The notes: generated by a model not told the origin, from the sequence alone. Shown: positions 1 to 9,129, counted from the first letter of the stretch. The stretch: DNA of 64,000 nucleotides from JACVRW01 sp963811055 (GCA_963811055.1 CAWEPQ010000001.1:682001-746000); one strand, 5' to 3'. Made by a program: numbers and translations.

Positions 1-783
1 GGCCACCCAGCCAAGCCTGATGCCCGGCGAGAGCGTCTTCGAGAACGTGCCGAGGTACATCACGTAGACACCGCCGTCCAGCGCGTACAGCGGCTCCGGT
101 CGCGGGCCCTCGTAGCGGAGCAGGCCGTACGGGTTGTCCTCGAGCACGAGCAGCTCGCGCTCCCGCGCCACCTCCACCAGGCGCTTGCGGCGGGGCGCCG
201 ACATGGTCACTCCAGCGGGGTTCTGGAACGTCGGCACCGTGTAGACGAACTTCGGCGTGCGGCCGTCGCGCTCGAGCCGGTCGAGCGTGCTCTCGAGCAG
301 GTCCACCCGCATGCCCTCCGAGTCCATGTCGATCTGGACCACGTCGGCCTGGTAGGAGGAGAACACGGGCACGGCGCCCGGGTAGGTGGGCCCCTCGGCG
401 ATCACCACGTCGCCCGGATCGATCAGCACCTTGGTCACCAGGTCGATCACCTGCTGGCCGCCGGTGGTCACGATCAGATCGTCTCCGTCCACCCGCATGC
501 CCTCGGCGGCCATGGCCTCGACGATGCAGGCCTTGGTCTCGTCGAGGCCCTCGGTGGGTCCGTACTGGAGCGCCCGCGCGCAGGACTCCTCGGCGATCCG
601 CCTGGTGGCCGCCGCGAACGACTCCGGGGGGAAGGTGCTCGTGTCGGGAAGGCCGCCGGCCAGCGAGATCACGTCGGGCCGGGCGGTGATGGCCATCAGG
701 TCCCGCATGGCGGAGGACTTCATGACCCTGGTGCGCGACGCGAACAGGCCCGAATAGCGCTCGAGGTCGCGGGAAAAGCTCAC
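1..783 (-). CDS. PLP-dependent aminotransferase, 3' end outside window
   Basis: Translating the minus strand from a GTG at 783 gives a class I/II aminotransferase of the 2-aminoadipate/aromatic transaminase type (LysN/ARO8/MocR-domain family). The N-terminus has RPDVISLAGGLPD, followed by YGPTEGLDE and the cofactor-binding TTGGQQVIDL segment. The motif EDNPYGLLRYEG comes next, and GTFSKTLSPGIRLGW near the window edge holds the presumed Schiff-base lysine (about residue 249). About 261 codons are present of a usual 390-420, so the C-terminus is missing. The substrate cannot be told from sequence. The start is the first GTG before the conserved N-terminus and has no strong ribosome site. Confidence 0.85.
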   Translation of the reverse strand, partial: MSFSRDLERYSGLFASRTRVMKSSAMRDLMAITARPDVISLAGGLPDTSTFPPESFAAATRRIAEESCARALQYGPTEGLDETKACIVEAMAAEGMRVDGDDLIVTTGGQQVIDLVTKVLIDPGDVVIAEGPTYPGAVPVFSSYQADVVQIDMDSEGMRVDLLESTLDRLERDGRTPKFVYTVPTFQNPAGVTMSAPRRKRLVEVARERELLVLEDNPYGLLRYEGPRPEPLYALDGGVYVMYLGTFSKTLSPGIRLGWVA

Positions 784-869
784 GCCGACCCGTTCGCCGC
801 TGCCCGACCCTGCCCTGCCGGCTGGTCTATCGTCATGCGCCCGCAGGGTACCGCCCGGCGGATGCGCTC

Positions 870-1457
870 ATGAGCCTCTTCATGGACATCGGCACTGGCG
901 CCGGCCTGGCCGGCGCGAGCGGCGTAAGACCGTTCCTTCCCACGCTTCTGGCGGGGGCGCTCGCGCGCGGCGACGTGGGCATCGACTTCGACGGCACCGA
1001 CTGGAGCTTCCTCGAGTCGCCGGCGTTCCTCGGAGCGGTGGTGGCGCTCGGGCTGCTCGCCTACATCCTCGATCGCCCGGCGGCGAGCGGCGACCAGCGC
1101 TCTCCGCTCGATCTGGCCCTGCTGGCGCTCGCCGCGGTGCTCGGCGCGCTCATGTTCGCCGGGTCGCTCGCCGACGGTGGTCACGGAGTGATCCTCGGCC
1201 TGGTGGCGGGACCCGTCTGCGCCGTGATCGCCGGGCTGGCGGTGGGCGGGCTCGTCCAGCGCGCCCGGCGCCGCCTGGACGCGGGCGCGGCCGGGCTCTT
1301 GGTCGTGTACGCGGACCTGGCGGCCCTGTTGCTCGCGGCCGTGGCCGTGTTCGTGCCCCCGCTCTCGTTCGTGGCGCTGATCGGCTTCGTGGTGCTGCTC
1401 TTCGGAAGCCGGCGACGCGAGGGCGAGAAGTACGCCGGCCTGCGGATACTCCGCTAG
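870..1457 (+). CDS. DUF4126 family membrane protein
   Basis: A 195-residue hydrophobic protein beginning with the DUF4126 signature: a glycine-rich amphipathic N-terminus (GAGLAGASGVRPFLP), then at least four transmembrane stretches (about residues 52-68, 82-97, 105-125 and 140-175) and a short basic tail. The family is widespread in actinobacteria and proteobacteria and has no established biochemical role. It lies divergent from the aminotransferase and 14 bases before the phosphodiesterase-like gene, so it may share a transcript with the latter. Confidence 0.75.
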   Translation: MSLFMDIGTGAGLAGASGVRPFLPTLLAGALARGDVGIDFDGTDWSFLESPAFLGAVVALGLLAYILDRPAASGDQRSPLDLALLALAAVLGALMFAGSLADGGHGVILGLVAGPVCAVIAGLAVGGLVQRARRRLDAGAAGLLVVYADLAALLLAAVAVFVPPLSFVALIGFVVLLFGSRRREGEKYAGLRILR

Positions 1458-1471
1458 GGATCGACCAGCTC

Positions 1472-2926
1472 GTGGCCGAGCCCAAGAAGCTGGTCCTGGC
1501 GATCATCGACGCGCTCAAGCCGGAGATGCTCGATCTTGCGATCGAGGAGGGGCGCGCGCCGGCCCTCGCCGCGCTCCGCGAGCGCGGCACCTACGTGCGC
1601 GACTGTGTGTCCACGTTCCCCTCGGTTACGCCGGTGGCCTCCGCCGCGATCGCCACCGGCACGGGCCCGGCGGAGCACCACATCCCCTCGATGAACTGGT
1701 ACCACCGCGGCGAGGAGCGCTACGTCGAGTACGGCTCGTCGTTCCAGGCCACGCGCGCCTTCGGCGTCGTCCGCTCCCTGTTCGACACGGTTTACAACAT
1801 GAACATGGCCCACCTGAGCCGGGGCCGGAAGACCGTCTTCGAGCACCTGGACGACGCGGGGCTCCGCACGGCCTGCACCACCTGGCTGATCTACCGCGGC
1901 CGTACCCGGCACGAGCCGTCAGGAGCGAGCGTCTACCGGCGCATCGCCGAGGCGGCGCAGTTCCGCCACGCGGTCTACGGCGCCCGCGAGCTCTTCTACG
2001 CGGACCTATTCGACTCGCGCGACACCGGCTGCAGGTCCGCGCTCGCGATGCCGGGCCAGCGCGACCGCCACACGGGCTGCGTGGGGGCGTACCTCGTGGA
2101 GCACGACCTCTTCGACTTCATGCTGTTCTCGCTTCCCGACAACGACAGTTACTCGCACAAGGCCGGCCCCGACGGTCAGGTGCGTTCGATAGCCGAGGCG
2201 GATCGCGCGCTCGAGCGGATCATGCACGTGGCCGGAGGGGTGGACGCGTTCCTGGAGAAGCACGCTGTGATCGTGATGTCGGACCACTCGCAGACGAGCG
2301 TGGAGGAGCGGGTGAACCTCGCCGAGGCGTTCGACTCCTGGCGCGTGCTCCACCCGTCTGACCCCGCGCCCACCGAGGCCGAGCTGGCGGTGTGTCCGGC
2401 GGCGCGCTCGGCGATGATCTACGTGCTCGACGAGGAGCGACGCGACGAGCTGGTCCCGCGGACCGTCGAGGTGCTCAAGGACCTCGAAGGGGTGGACCTC
2501 GTGGTCCACCGCGAGAACGGATCGGCCGCCGTGACCTCCGGCCGCGGGCAGCTCTCGTTCAGGCCGGGCGGCGACGTGGTGGACGCCCGCGGAGAGGCCT
2601 GGACCGTGGAGGGCGACCTGGCCGCGCTGGACCTGGCGGTCGCGAACGGCCGGATGAGCAGCCCTGAGTACCCGGACGCCCTCGGGCGGCTCTGGTCGGC
2701 GCTCGAGTGCCCCCACGCCGGCGACGTGCTCGTGTCGGCCACGCCGTCGTACGAGTTCGTCGACTGGGGCGGCTCCGACCACGTGGGCGGAGGCAGCCAC
2801 GGCTCGCTCCACCGCGACGACTCGGAGGGCGTGCTGCTGCTCTGCGGAGTGGACGCGCCCGCCCGCGAGACGTGGTCGCTGACCGACGTAACCCCCCTGG
2901 TGCTCGAGCACTTCCGTGTACGGTGA
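1472..2926 (+). CDS. Alkaline phosphatase family protein (nucleotide pyrophosphatase/phosphodiesterase type)
   Basis: A 484-residue enzyme of the type I phosphodiesterase/nucleotide pyrophosphatase branch of the alkaline phosphatase superfamily. The first metal-binding aspartate is in LAIIDALKPE, the nucleophile region is STFPSVTPVASAAIATG (Thr/Ser), the next metal ligands are in VMSDHSQT, and a late histidine sits in GGSHGSLHRDD. The family hydrolyses phosphodiesters or phosphonates, or transfers phospho-groups on lipids and glycans; the substrate here is unknown. No signal peptide is seen, so it is probably cytoplasmic. It starts at GTG 1472 and is followed within 5 bases by the GtrA gene, suggesting an envelope-glycan or lipid context. 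Confidence 0.8.
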   Translation: MAEPKKLVLAIIDALKPEMLDLAIEEGRAPALAALRERGTYVRDCVSTFPSVTPVASAAIATGTGPAEHHIPSMNWYHRGEERYVEYGSSFQATRAFGVVRSLFDTVYNMNMAHLSRGRKTVFEHLDDAGLRTACTTWLIYRGRTRHEPSGASVYRRIAEAAQFRHAVYGARELFYADLFDSRDTGCRSALAMPGQRDRHTGCVGAYLVEHDLFDFMLFSLPDNDSYSHKAGPDGQVRSIAEADRALERIMHVAGGVDAFLEKHAVIVMSDHSQTSVEERVNLAEAFDSWRVLHPSDPAPTEAELAVCPAARSAMIYVLDEERRDELVPRTVEVLKDLEGVDLVVHRENGSAAVTSGRGQLSFRPGGDVVDARGEAWTVEGDLAALDLAVANGRMSSPEYPDALGRLWSALECPHAGDVLVSATPSYEFVDWGGSDHVGGGSHGSLHRDDSEGVLLLCGVDAPARETWSLTDVTPLVLEHFRVR

Positions 2927-2930
2927 GTCG

Positions 2931-3404
2931 ATGAGCGACGAGGGCGAGGCGACCGCCGCGCGCCGCCCGCACGCGATACACGTTCGCGTGCGCGCGGGCA
3001 TGGGCAAGGCGTCCAACTGGGTTCAGCTGGCCAAGTTCTGCGCTGTCGGCGGGTCTGGCTACGTGGTCAACCTGGCCGTCTTCGCCGCCTGCGTCGAGGG
3101 CTTCGACGCCCACCACCTGGTGGCGGCCACCGCGGCGTTCGTGGTGGCCGTGGTCAACAACTTCTGGTGGAACCGGCACTGGACCTTCGCGGCCCGCGGC
3201 GGTCGCGCCGGCTTCCAGGCGGCCCGATTCTTCGCCGTGAGCATTGTCGCGTTCGTCGTGGCGGCCACGATCCTGCAGGTGCTCGTGACCGTGGGTGGAA
3301 TGGCCGAGGTGCCCGCGCAGGCAATCGCCATTGCGGTGTCCACTCCCCTCAACTTCATCGGGAACAAGATTTGGAGCTTCGCCATCGAGGTGTCGCGGGA
3401 CTGA
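2931..3404 (+). CDS. GtrA family membrane protein
   Basis: A 157-residue protein with the four-helix GtrA/DPMS fold: a short polar N-terminus, then KFCAVGGSGYVVNLAVF, a second helix ending in the family hallmark NNFWWNRHWTF, a third helix, and a fourth with TPLNFIGNKIWSF. GtrA proteins are thought to move undecaprenyl-phosphate-linked sugars across the membrane. ATG 2931 lies just after the preceding stop; an in-frame GTG at 2916 would overlap that gene and is less likely. Two membrane glycosyltransferases follow immediately, which fits a lipid-linked sugar pathway. Confidence 0.85.
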   Translation: MSDEGEATAARRPHAIHVRVRAGMGKASNWVQLAKFCAVGGSGYVVNLAVFAACVEGFDAHHLVAATAAFVVAVVNNFWWNRHWTFAARGGRAGFQAARFFAVSIVAFVVAATILQVLVTVGGMAEVPAQAIAIAVSTPLNFIGNKIWSFAIEVSRD

Positions 3405-3412
3405 GGGCCGCG

Positions 3413-5056
3413 TTGGCAGCGGCGCTCTGCGTCGCGCTCGTCGGGGCTACGCCGGCGTTCGCGGCAGAGCTGCGCCAGCCGGCATCCCAGACCGAGCCGC
3501 CGCGCTTCTTCGAGCGCAGCGCCGAACAGGTCATCGGGCTCGCCGAGCGCGGCGACAAGGTCGTGAGCGAGGAGCGCCGCGGCGGCCGCCTCGACCCGAC
3601 CGCCTACATCAAGGGCCCCGGGCGCTGGCAGGTCAGCTTCTTCCGCGACGGCGAGCAGCTGGTGCAGGTCCAGGTGGACGACCGCAGCGGCGCCCTGCTC
3701 GAGCAGTGGACGGGCGACCAGGTGGCGTGGACGATGGCGCGCGGCTACGAGGGGGCGTTCGGCCGCAAGCTCAACGCGCCGTACGTCTGGCTGCCGCTCT
3801 GCATCTTCTTCCTGGCGCCGTTCCTGAACCTGCGCCGGCCCTTCCGGCTGATCCACCTCGACCTGCTCGTGCTGCTCGCGTTCGGCGTGTCGCACGTGTA
3901 CTTCAACCGCGGCGACATCGAGACATCGGTGCCGCTCGTGTATCCCGTGCTGGGCTACCTCCTGCTGAGGACGCTGTGGGCCGGCCTGCGGCCACGCGAG
4001 CGGCCGGGGCCGCTGATCCCGCATCTGCCCGCGAAGGCGCTCGTGATCGGTCTCGTGTTCCTCCTCTCGTTCCGGATCGGGCTGAACGTGGTGGACTCGA
4101 ATGTCATCGACGTGGGCTACGCGGGCGTGATCGGGGCCGACCGCGTGGTCGACGGCGATCAGCTCTACGGCGAGGGGTTCTCCACCGACGTGGAGCGAGG
4201 GGACACCTACGGTCCGCTCAACTACCTCGCCTACGTCCCCTTCGAGCAGGCACTGCCCTGGAGCGGGAGCTGGGACGACCTGCCCGCCGCGCGAGGGGCC
4301 GCCATCTTCTTCGACCTGCTGGTGGTGGGCGGCCTGATGCTCCTCGGCATGCGGCTTCGCCCCGGCCGCGACGGGCGGCTGCTCGGGCTGGCGCTGGCGT
4401 ACGCATGGGCCGCGTTCCCGTACACGGCGTTCGTGCTCGAGACGAACTCGAACGACTCGCTGGTGGCGCTGGCGTGCGTCCTGGCGATGCTCGCGCTCAC
4501 GATCTCTCCGGCGCGCACGCGCCTGGCCGCCGTGGCGCGCGCGGCCGCGGTTGGCGCCGGTGCCGCGTCCAAGTTCGTTCCGCTTGCCCTGGCTCCGCTG
4601 TTCGCGGTCTATCCGGCCCGTGGCCGCAGTCGCCCGGTGGTGTACGCGCTGGCGCTTGTGGCTGTGATCGCGGCGGCCGTGATCCCGTTCGTGCCGGAGG
4701 GCGGGCCGCGCGAGCTGTACGACAGGACCCTCGGCTACCAGGTGTCGCGGCCCTCGCCGTTCAGCATCTGGGGCCAGACCTCGATCGAGTGGGTGCACAC
4801 GCTGGTCAAGCTGGCGGCAGGGGGCCTGGCGCTGGCGCTGGCCTTCTTCCCGCGCGAGCGCGGGCCACGGCAGATGGCGGCGCTCGGGGCCGCCGTGCTG
4901 ATCGCGCTGCAGATCGCCGCCACCCACTGGTTCTACCTGTACGTGGTCTGGTTCCTGCCCTTCCTCCTAGTCACCTCCCTCGGCGCGTATCGGGAGCGGC
5001 CGCAGGACGAGTGGACAGCCGAGCCGGCCCGCGAGCGGGAGGCAGTGGTCGCTTGA
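3413..5056 (+). CDS. GT-C type membrane glycosyltransferase-like protein with extracytoplasmic N-terminal domain
   Basis: About 547 residues. A signal-peptide-like start (ALCVALVGATPAFA) is followed by a soluble segment of about 100 residues with a PepSY-like pattern (GRWQVSFF, then VQVDDRSGALLEQWTGDQ). About ten hydrophobic helices follow, including GADRVVDGDQLYG, TYGPLNYLAYVPFE and ASKFVPLALAPL, typical of polytopic GT-C or mannosyltransferase-like proteins using polyprenyl-phosphate sugars. TTG 3413 has a GAGGG site five bases upstream. A CTG at 3401, overlapping the GtrA stop as CTGA and preceded by GAGGTG, would add an arginine to the signal n-region and may be the real start. Confidence 0.7.
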   Translation: MAAALCVALVGATPAFAAELRQPASQTEPPRFFERSAEQVIGLAERGDKVVSEERRGGRLDPTAYIKGPGRWQVSFFRDGEQLVQVQVDDRSGALLEQWTGDQVAWTMARGYEGAFGRKLNAPYVWLPLCIFFLAPFLNLRRPFRLIHLDLLVLLAFGVSHVYFNRGDIETSVPLVYPVLGYLLLRTLWAGLRPRERPGPLIPHLPAKALVIGLVFLLSFRIGLNVVDSNVIDVGYAGVIGADRVVDGDQLYGEGFSTDVERGDTYGPLNYLAYVPFEQALPWSGSWDDLPAARGAAIFFDLLVVGGLMLLGMRLRPGRDGRLLGLALAYAWAAFPYTAFVLETNSNDSLVALACVLAMLALTISPARTRLAAVARAAAVGAGAASKFVPLALAPLFAVYPARGRSRPVVYALALVAVIAAAVIPFVPEGGPRELYDRTLGYQVSRPSPFSIWGQTSIEWVHTLVKLAAGGLALALAFFPRERGPRQMAALGAAVLIALQIAATHWFYLYVVWFLPFLLVTSLGAYRERPQDEWTAEPAREREAVVA

Positions 5057-6276
5057 GGCGGCTGCTGGTTCCGGCGCTGGCCCTGCTCGTGGCGGGCTGG
5101 GCGGTGATCCTGTGGGTGCCGCCGTTCTCGGACGACAGCGTGAACGACCTGTACGTGTACCGGACGTTCGCCGAGCCGGTCCTGCGCGGCGAGCTCCCCT
5201 ATCGGGAGCAGTTCTTCGAGTACCCGCCGCTCGCCGCACCGGCGATCGTGCTGCCCGGTCTGATCGGCACCGGCGAGGAGGCCTTCCGCTGGGCGTTCGC
5301 GGGCTGGACGCTCCTGCTCGCGGCCGCGGTGGTGGTGCTCTGCGGCGCGCTGGCGGCCCGAACCGGAGGCGACCGGCGCCGGGCGCTGCTGGCGGCCGCG
5401 GCGATGCCGCTGCTCTGCGGCGCGATGCTGCGCACGCACTTCGATCTCGCCCCGGTCGCGCTGATGCTCCTGGCGCTGTGGCTGGTGGTGGCGGCGCGGC
5501 CGCGGCTGGGACTGGCGGTGCTGGGAGTGGCGGTGATGACCAAGGGCTTCCCGCTCGTGGCCGCGCCGGTGATCCTGGCCTGGATCGGAGCGCGCGACGG
5601 GCGGCGTGCCGCCTTCGAGGCCGGCGTCGCGCTGGCCGGCACGATCGTCCTGGTGGCGGCGTTCGCCATCGCCGCCTCCGCGGACGGCTTCCGCGACTCG
5701 ATCAGCTACCAGGTGGACCGCCCGGTGCAGGTGGAGAGCACACCGGCAGCGTTCGTCTATGCGTTGGACGGCCTGGGACTCGGCGCGGCGGACGGCCTCG
5801 GCAGCCATCGCTCCGACGGCCTCGAGCACCCCGCGGCAGACGCCGTGGCCACGCTGCTCGCGGCGGTGATGCTGGCCTTGGTGGCCCTGCTCTCGCTCCA
5901 GGCCGCCGCCCGGCCCGACGACCGCCGGGCGTTGGTGCTCGCCGCGCTTGGCGCCGTGGCGGCGTTCGCCTGTCTCGGGCGGGTGCTGTCCCCCCAGTAC
6001 CTCGTCTGGATCGTCCCGCTCGGTGTGCTCGCGTTCGCCTGGCGGCTGCGGGCGCTGGCATTCGTCGTCGCGCTGGCCACCGTGCTCACGCAGGTCGAGT
6101 TCCCCGGCCTCTACCCGGAGCTCGTGGACCGCGAGCCGTTCCCGGTGGCGCTGGTGTGCCTCCGCGACGCCGCGCTGCTGGCGGCGGTGGCCCTGACCGT
6201 GCTCGAGCTACAGCCGCGCCGGGAGGAGCAGCTGGTCGATGCTCGTGGCGCGCCCCTCCGAGTCGGCCTCGACTAG
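5053..6276 (+). CDS. Glycosyltransferase 87 family membrane protein
   Basis: A 407-residue polytopic protein of the GT87/DUF2029 type (polyprenyl-phosphate-mannose-dependent alpha-mannosyltransferases). A helix at residues 4-20 leads into a loop with acidic residues (FSDDSVNDLYVY) and the family-typical YREQFFEYPPLAAP. Further helices include the GVAVMTKGFPLVAAPV region and a loop with SPQYLVWIVPLG. It probably adds a sugar to a lipid or glycan on the outer membrane face. The TTG start overlaps the preceding stop by four bases (TTGA), so it is translationally coupled. Its last 69 bases overlap the convergent YmdB-type gene. Confidence 0.8.
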   Translation: MRRLLVPALALLVAGWAVILWVPPFSDDSVNDLYVYRTFAEPVLRGELPYREQFFEYPPLAAPAIVLPGLIGTGEEAFRWAFAGWTLLLAAAVVVLCGALAARTGGDRRRALLAAAAMPLLCGAMLRTHFDLAPVALMLLALWLVVAARPRLGLAVLGVAVMTKGFPLVAAPVILAWIGARDGRRAAFEAGVALAGTIVLVAAFAIAASADGFRDSISYQVDRPVQVESTPAAFVYALDGLGLGAADGLGSHRSDGLEHPAADAVATLLAAVMLALVALLSLQAAARPDDRRALVLAALGAVAAFACLGRVLSPQYLVWIVPLGVLAFAWRLRALAFVVALATVLTQVEFPGLYPELVDREPFPVALVCLRDAALLAAVALTVLELQPRREEQLVDARGAPLRVGLD

Positions 6277-6987
6277 CACCGCGTTCAGCCACGGGTCCTC
6301 GTCGGATGTCTCGAAGCGCACGTTGGTGAGCGTCAGGAAGCGCTCGAGCGCCTGCTCGCGCTTCACGCCGATCACTCCGCCGCGGGGGCCGGTCATGCCC
6401 ACGTCGGTCACGTAGGCGGTGCCGCCGGGCAGCACCCGCAGGTCGGCGGTGGGCACGTGGGTGTGGGTACCCACGCAGGCGGTGACCCGCCCGTCGAGGT
6501 ACCAGCCGATGGCCACCTTCTCGCTCGTGGCCTCGGCATGCATGTCCACGAGCACGTGGTCGGCCTCGCCGCGGAGCGTGGACAGGATCGCGTCGACCTC
6601 GCTGAAGGGCGATCGCACGGCCTCCAGGAAAAGCTGCCCCGAGAGGTTGATCACTCCCAGGCGCGCCCCGCCGCTCTCGACCACCGTGTGGCCGCGGCCC
6701 GGGCTCCCCTTGGGGAAGTTCGAGGGGCGCACGATGCGCTCCTCGCGGTCGAGAAACCCGTAGACCTCGCGGTGGCGGTAGGCGTGGTTGCCCAGTGTGA
6801 TCGCGTCGGCGCCCATCTCCAGCAGCTCGCGCGCTGTCTTCTCGGTGATGCCCACGCCACCCGCCGAGTTCTCGCCGTTCACGACCACGAAGTCGAGCTT
6901 GTGGTCGTCGCGCAGACCGGGCAGTAGCGAGGCCAGCGTGCGCCGGCCGAGGCCGCCCACCACGTCGCCCACGAATAGGAGCTTCAT
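6208..6987 (-). CDS. YmdB/TIGR00282-type metallophosphoesterase
   Basis: A 259-residue calcineurin-like phosphoesterase of the YmdB family, whose Bacillus subtilis member hydrolyses 2',3'-cyclic nucleotides and affects biofilm development. All metal-binding motifs are visible: FVGDVVGGLGRR at the start, VVNGENSAGG, TLGNHAYRH, VDMHAEATSEK and GTHTHVPTAD. Family length is about 260-265, so it is complete. ATG 6987 is set by the conserved MKLLFVGD start and a GGAG site about 9 bases upstream. Its C-terminus overlaps the convergent glycosyltransferase. It is divergent from the ABC ATPase gene. Confidence 0.92.
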   Translation of the reverse strand: MKLLFVGDVVGGLGRRTLASLLPGLRDDHKLDFVVVNGENSAGGVGITEKTARELLEMGADAITLGNHAYRHREVYGFLDREERIVRPSNFPKGSPGRGHTVVESGGARLGVINLSGQLFLEAVRSPFSEVDAILSTLRGEADHVLVDMHAEATSEKVAIGWYLDGRVTACVGTHTHVPTADLRVLPGGTAYVTDVGMTGPRGGVIGVKREQALERFLTLTNVRFETSDEDPWLNAVLVEADSEGRATSIDQLLLPARL

Positions 6988-7015
6988 CGGGGCGATTCTG
7001 CCAAGCTGAGCCGAA

Positions 7016-7756
7016 GTGGAGACGAGCGCCGCCCAAAGCAGCCCTGCGCTGGGCGCGCAACCCGTGCTCGAGGCCCGTGGCCTGCGCAAGCGCTTCGGCG
7101 ACCGTGAGGCCCTCAAGGGCGTGTCCCTGTCCGCCGGCCGCGGCGAGCTGGTGGCGATCATCGGACCCAACGGCGCCGGCAAGACCACGCTCCTGTCGAT
7201 CCTCGCGGGGATCCAGCGGCCGGACGAGGGCACCGTCTCGAAGGCCCCGGCGGACATCGGCTGGGTGCCGCAGCAGACCGGGCTCTACGGGAAGCTCACC
7301 GTGGCCGAGAACCTGGCCCTCTTCGCGCGGCTCGAGCGCGTGCCCGACCCCGCCGACACCGTGGAGCGGATGCTCGAGCTCTCGGATCTGCGCGACCGCG
7401 CCCACGACCAGGTGGGAACGCTGTCCGGAGGCAACCGCCAGCGCGTCAACATCGCCATCGGCCTGCTCGCGCGGCCCGAGGTGCTGCTGCTGGACGAGCC
7501 GAGCGCGGCGTTGGATCCGCGCCAGCGCGAGCGGCTCTGGGAGTTCATCCTGCGGCTCGCGGCCGAGGGCACGACCGTCGTCTACGCCACCCACAACGTC
7601 CAGGAGGCCGACCGTTACGCCCAGCAGCTGATTCTGCTGGCGGACGGCGAGCGACTCTTCGACGGCTCCCCGCGAGAGCTCGAGCAGCTTGTGGGCGCCC
7701 ATGGCCTCGACTTCGAGGCCGCCTTCGTCAGGTTCCTCCACCAGCAAGGCCACTGA
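7016..7756 (+). CDS. ABC transporter ATP-binding protein (exporter type)
   Basis: A 246-residue nucleotide-binding domain with Walker A GPNGAGKTT, Q-loop region WVPQQTGLYGKLTV, signature LSGGNRQR, Walker B VLLLDEPSAALD and the H-loop ATHN. It resembles the CcmA/DrrA class of single-domain exporters. The stop overlaps the ATG of the permease gene (TGATG), so the two form a coupled pair. A GTG at 7016 is used. The exported substrate is unknown. Confidence 0.9.
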   Translation: METSAAQSSPALGAQPVLEARGLRKRFGDREALKGVSLSAGRGELVAIIGPNGAGKTTLLSILAGIQRPDEGTVSKAPADIGWVPQQTGLYGKLTVAENLALFARLERVPDPADTVERMLELSDLRDRAHDQVGTLSGGNRQRVNIAIGLLARPEVLLLDEPSAALDPRQRERLWEFILRLAAEGTTVVYATHNVQEADRYAQQLILLADGERLFDGSPRELEQLVGAHGLDFEAAFVRFLHQQGH

Positions 7757-9093
7757 TGCGCTGGCTGCTGGTCAAGGACCTGCGCATCCTGCGGCGCTCG
7801 CCGCTGCTGGTTGGGATGCTGGTGCTCTACCCGATCGTGATCGCGGTGCTGATCGGGTTCGCGCTCTCGCGCGGTCCCGACAAGCCGGAGGTGGCCTTCT
7901 ACAACGAGCTGCCCGTCTCGGCCGGCACGCTCGAACTCGGCGGCCGGAAGATCGACATCACAAAGGAGGGGCGCCGCCTCTTCGACGCGATCGATCCGGT
8001 GCAGGTAAAGAGCCGCGAGGAGGCGATACAGAAGGTCCGCGACGGCGATGTGCTGGCCGCGATCGTGATCCCCAAGGACCTCACCGAGAAGCTGCAGTCG
8101 GGCCTCGAGTCCGGCAGGGTGGACGTGTTCTACAACGCCGAGGACCCCGCCAAGCGCCAGTTCGTCGAGAACACGATCAAGTCCCAGGTCCAGAAGGCCA
8201 ACGCGGCGCTCACGAAGCGGGTGGCCGAGGAGGCACTCGACCTGCTCGACCTGATCAGCACCGGCGGCGACTACCGCTTCCTCGGCCAGGACATCAGCAT
8301 CCTCGGCCTCCAGCGAGCCGAGCGGATCCTCCGTAAGGCGCAGAGCGAGCTGCCGGCGGACTCTCCCCAGCGCGCGGAGGTCGACCGCGTGGTGAGCTTC
8401 GCCGAGCTGGCCCGCGAGAACCTCTCCTTCTCGGACGACGTGCTCGCGGTGGTGGGGGAGCCGATCAAGGTCAGGGCCCGGTCGCTCGACGGGGGCCGGA
8501 ACTCGCTCAGCTCGTTCGCCGTGGCGCTGGCGGTGGCGGTCTCGATGATGTTCATCACGCTGCTCCTGGCGGCCGGCACGCTGGCGCTGGAGCGCGAGGA
8601 GAACGCCTTCCCGCGCCTGGTGCGCGGGCTCGTGTCGCGCTCCGCGCTGCTCGCGGAGAAGGCCACGCTGGCCGCGGTGTGCTCGGCGGCCGTGTGCCTG
8701 CTGATGCTGCTGGGGCTGGGGCTGTTCGTCGACCTCGACTGGGGCCGCTTCCCGCTCTGGATCGTCGCGCTGGCCGCCGGGGCCCTCGGCTTCGCCGCCC
8801 TGGGCCTGGCGATAGGGGCGCTCACGCGCGAGGTGCGGGCCGCCTCCCTGCTCGCGTTCATGATCGCGCTGCCGCTCGCGTTCCTGGCGCTCGTGCCGTC
8901 GGGCTCGGTGGCGCCGGCGCTCTACGACGTGACGAGGGCGATCTCGGCGCTGTTCCCGTTCAAGCCCACGCTCGACGCCCTGAATGCCGCCCTGAACGAC
9001 AACGGCGACATGGCCGGCCCGGTGGTGCACCTGGCCGCGCTGGCACTTGCGTTCGGGGCGCTCGCGCGAGTGGGTCTGCGCCGGTTTGCGTAG
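7756..9093 (+). CDS. ABC-2 type transporter permease
   Basis: A 445-residue membrane protein. A first helix follows a basic start (RWLLVKDLRILRRSP, then LVGMLVLYPIVIAVLIGFAL). A long extracytoplasmic loop of about 200 residues contains coiled-coil-prone and polar sequence, and five or six helices follow in the C-terminal half, as in ABC-2/CcmB or YhgE-like permeases. It is translationally coupled to the ATPase upstream. The large external loop is typical of exporters of drugs, lipids or cell-wall factors; nothing here decides which. Confidence 0.85.
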   Translation: MRWLLVKDLRILRRSPLLVGMLVLYPIVIAVLIGFALSRGPDKPEVAFYNELPVSAGTLELGGRKIDITKEGRRLFDAIDPVQVKSREEAIQKVRDGDVLAAIVIPKDLTEKLQSGLESGRVDVFYNAEDPAKRQFVENTIKSQVQKANAALTKRVAEEALDLLDLISTGGDYRFLGQDISILGLQRAERILRKAQSELPADSPQRAEVDRVVSFAELARENLSFSDDVLAVVGEPIKVRARSLDGGRNSLSSFAVALAVAVSMMFITLLLAAGTLALEREENAFPRLVRGLVSRSALLAEKATLAAVCSAAVCLLMLLGLGLFVDLDWGRFPLWIVALAAGALGFAALGLAIGALTREVRAASLLAFMIALPLAFLALVPSGSVAPALYDVTRAISALFPFKPTLDALNAALNDNGDMAGPVVHLAALALAFGALARVGLRRFA

Positions 9094-9115
9094 ACGACGC
9101 TCGGACGGCGGCCCG

Positions 9116-9121
9116 TAGACT
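9116..9121 (+). promoter_or_regulatory. Candidate -10 element of hemB (leaderless)
   Basis: TAGACT lies 8 bases before ATG 9130, the spacing expected if transcription starts at the start codon. No convincing -35 is visible. The same hexamer at the same distance precedes dcd. This argues for ATG 9130 rather than ATG 9124 as the hemB start. Confidence 0.45.
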
Positions 9122-9129
9122 GAATGCCG

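Noticed and set aside
3059..4927. A long minus-strand open frame opposite the GtrA and glycosyltransferase genes
   Set aside because: Low-complexity translation (His, Arg, Gln) and full overlap with conserved plus-strand genes.
3295..5052. A plus-strand open frame upstream of, and in frame with, the GT87 gene
   Set aside because: This stretch overlaps the preceding glycosyltransferase, and its translation is Arg/Gly-rich with no conservation; the gene starts at TTG 5053.
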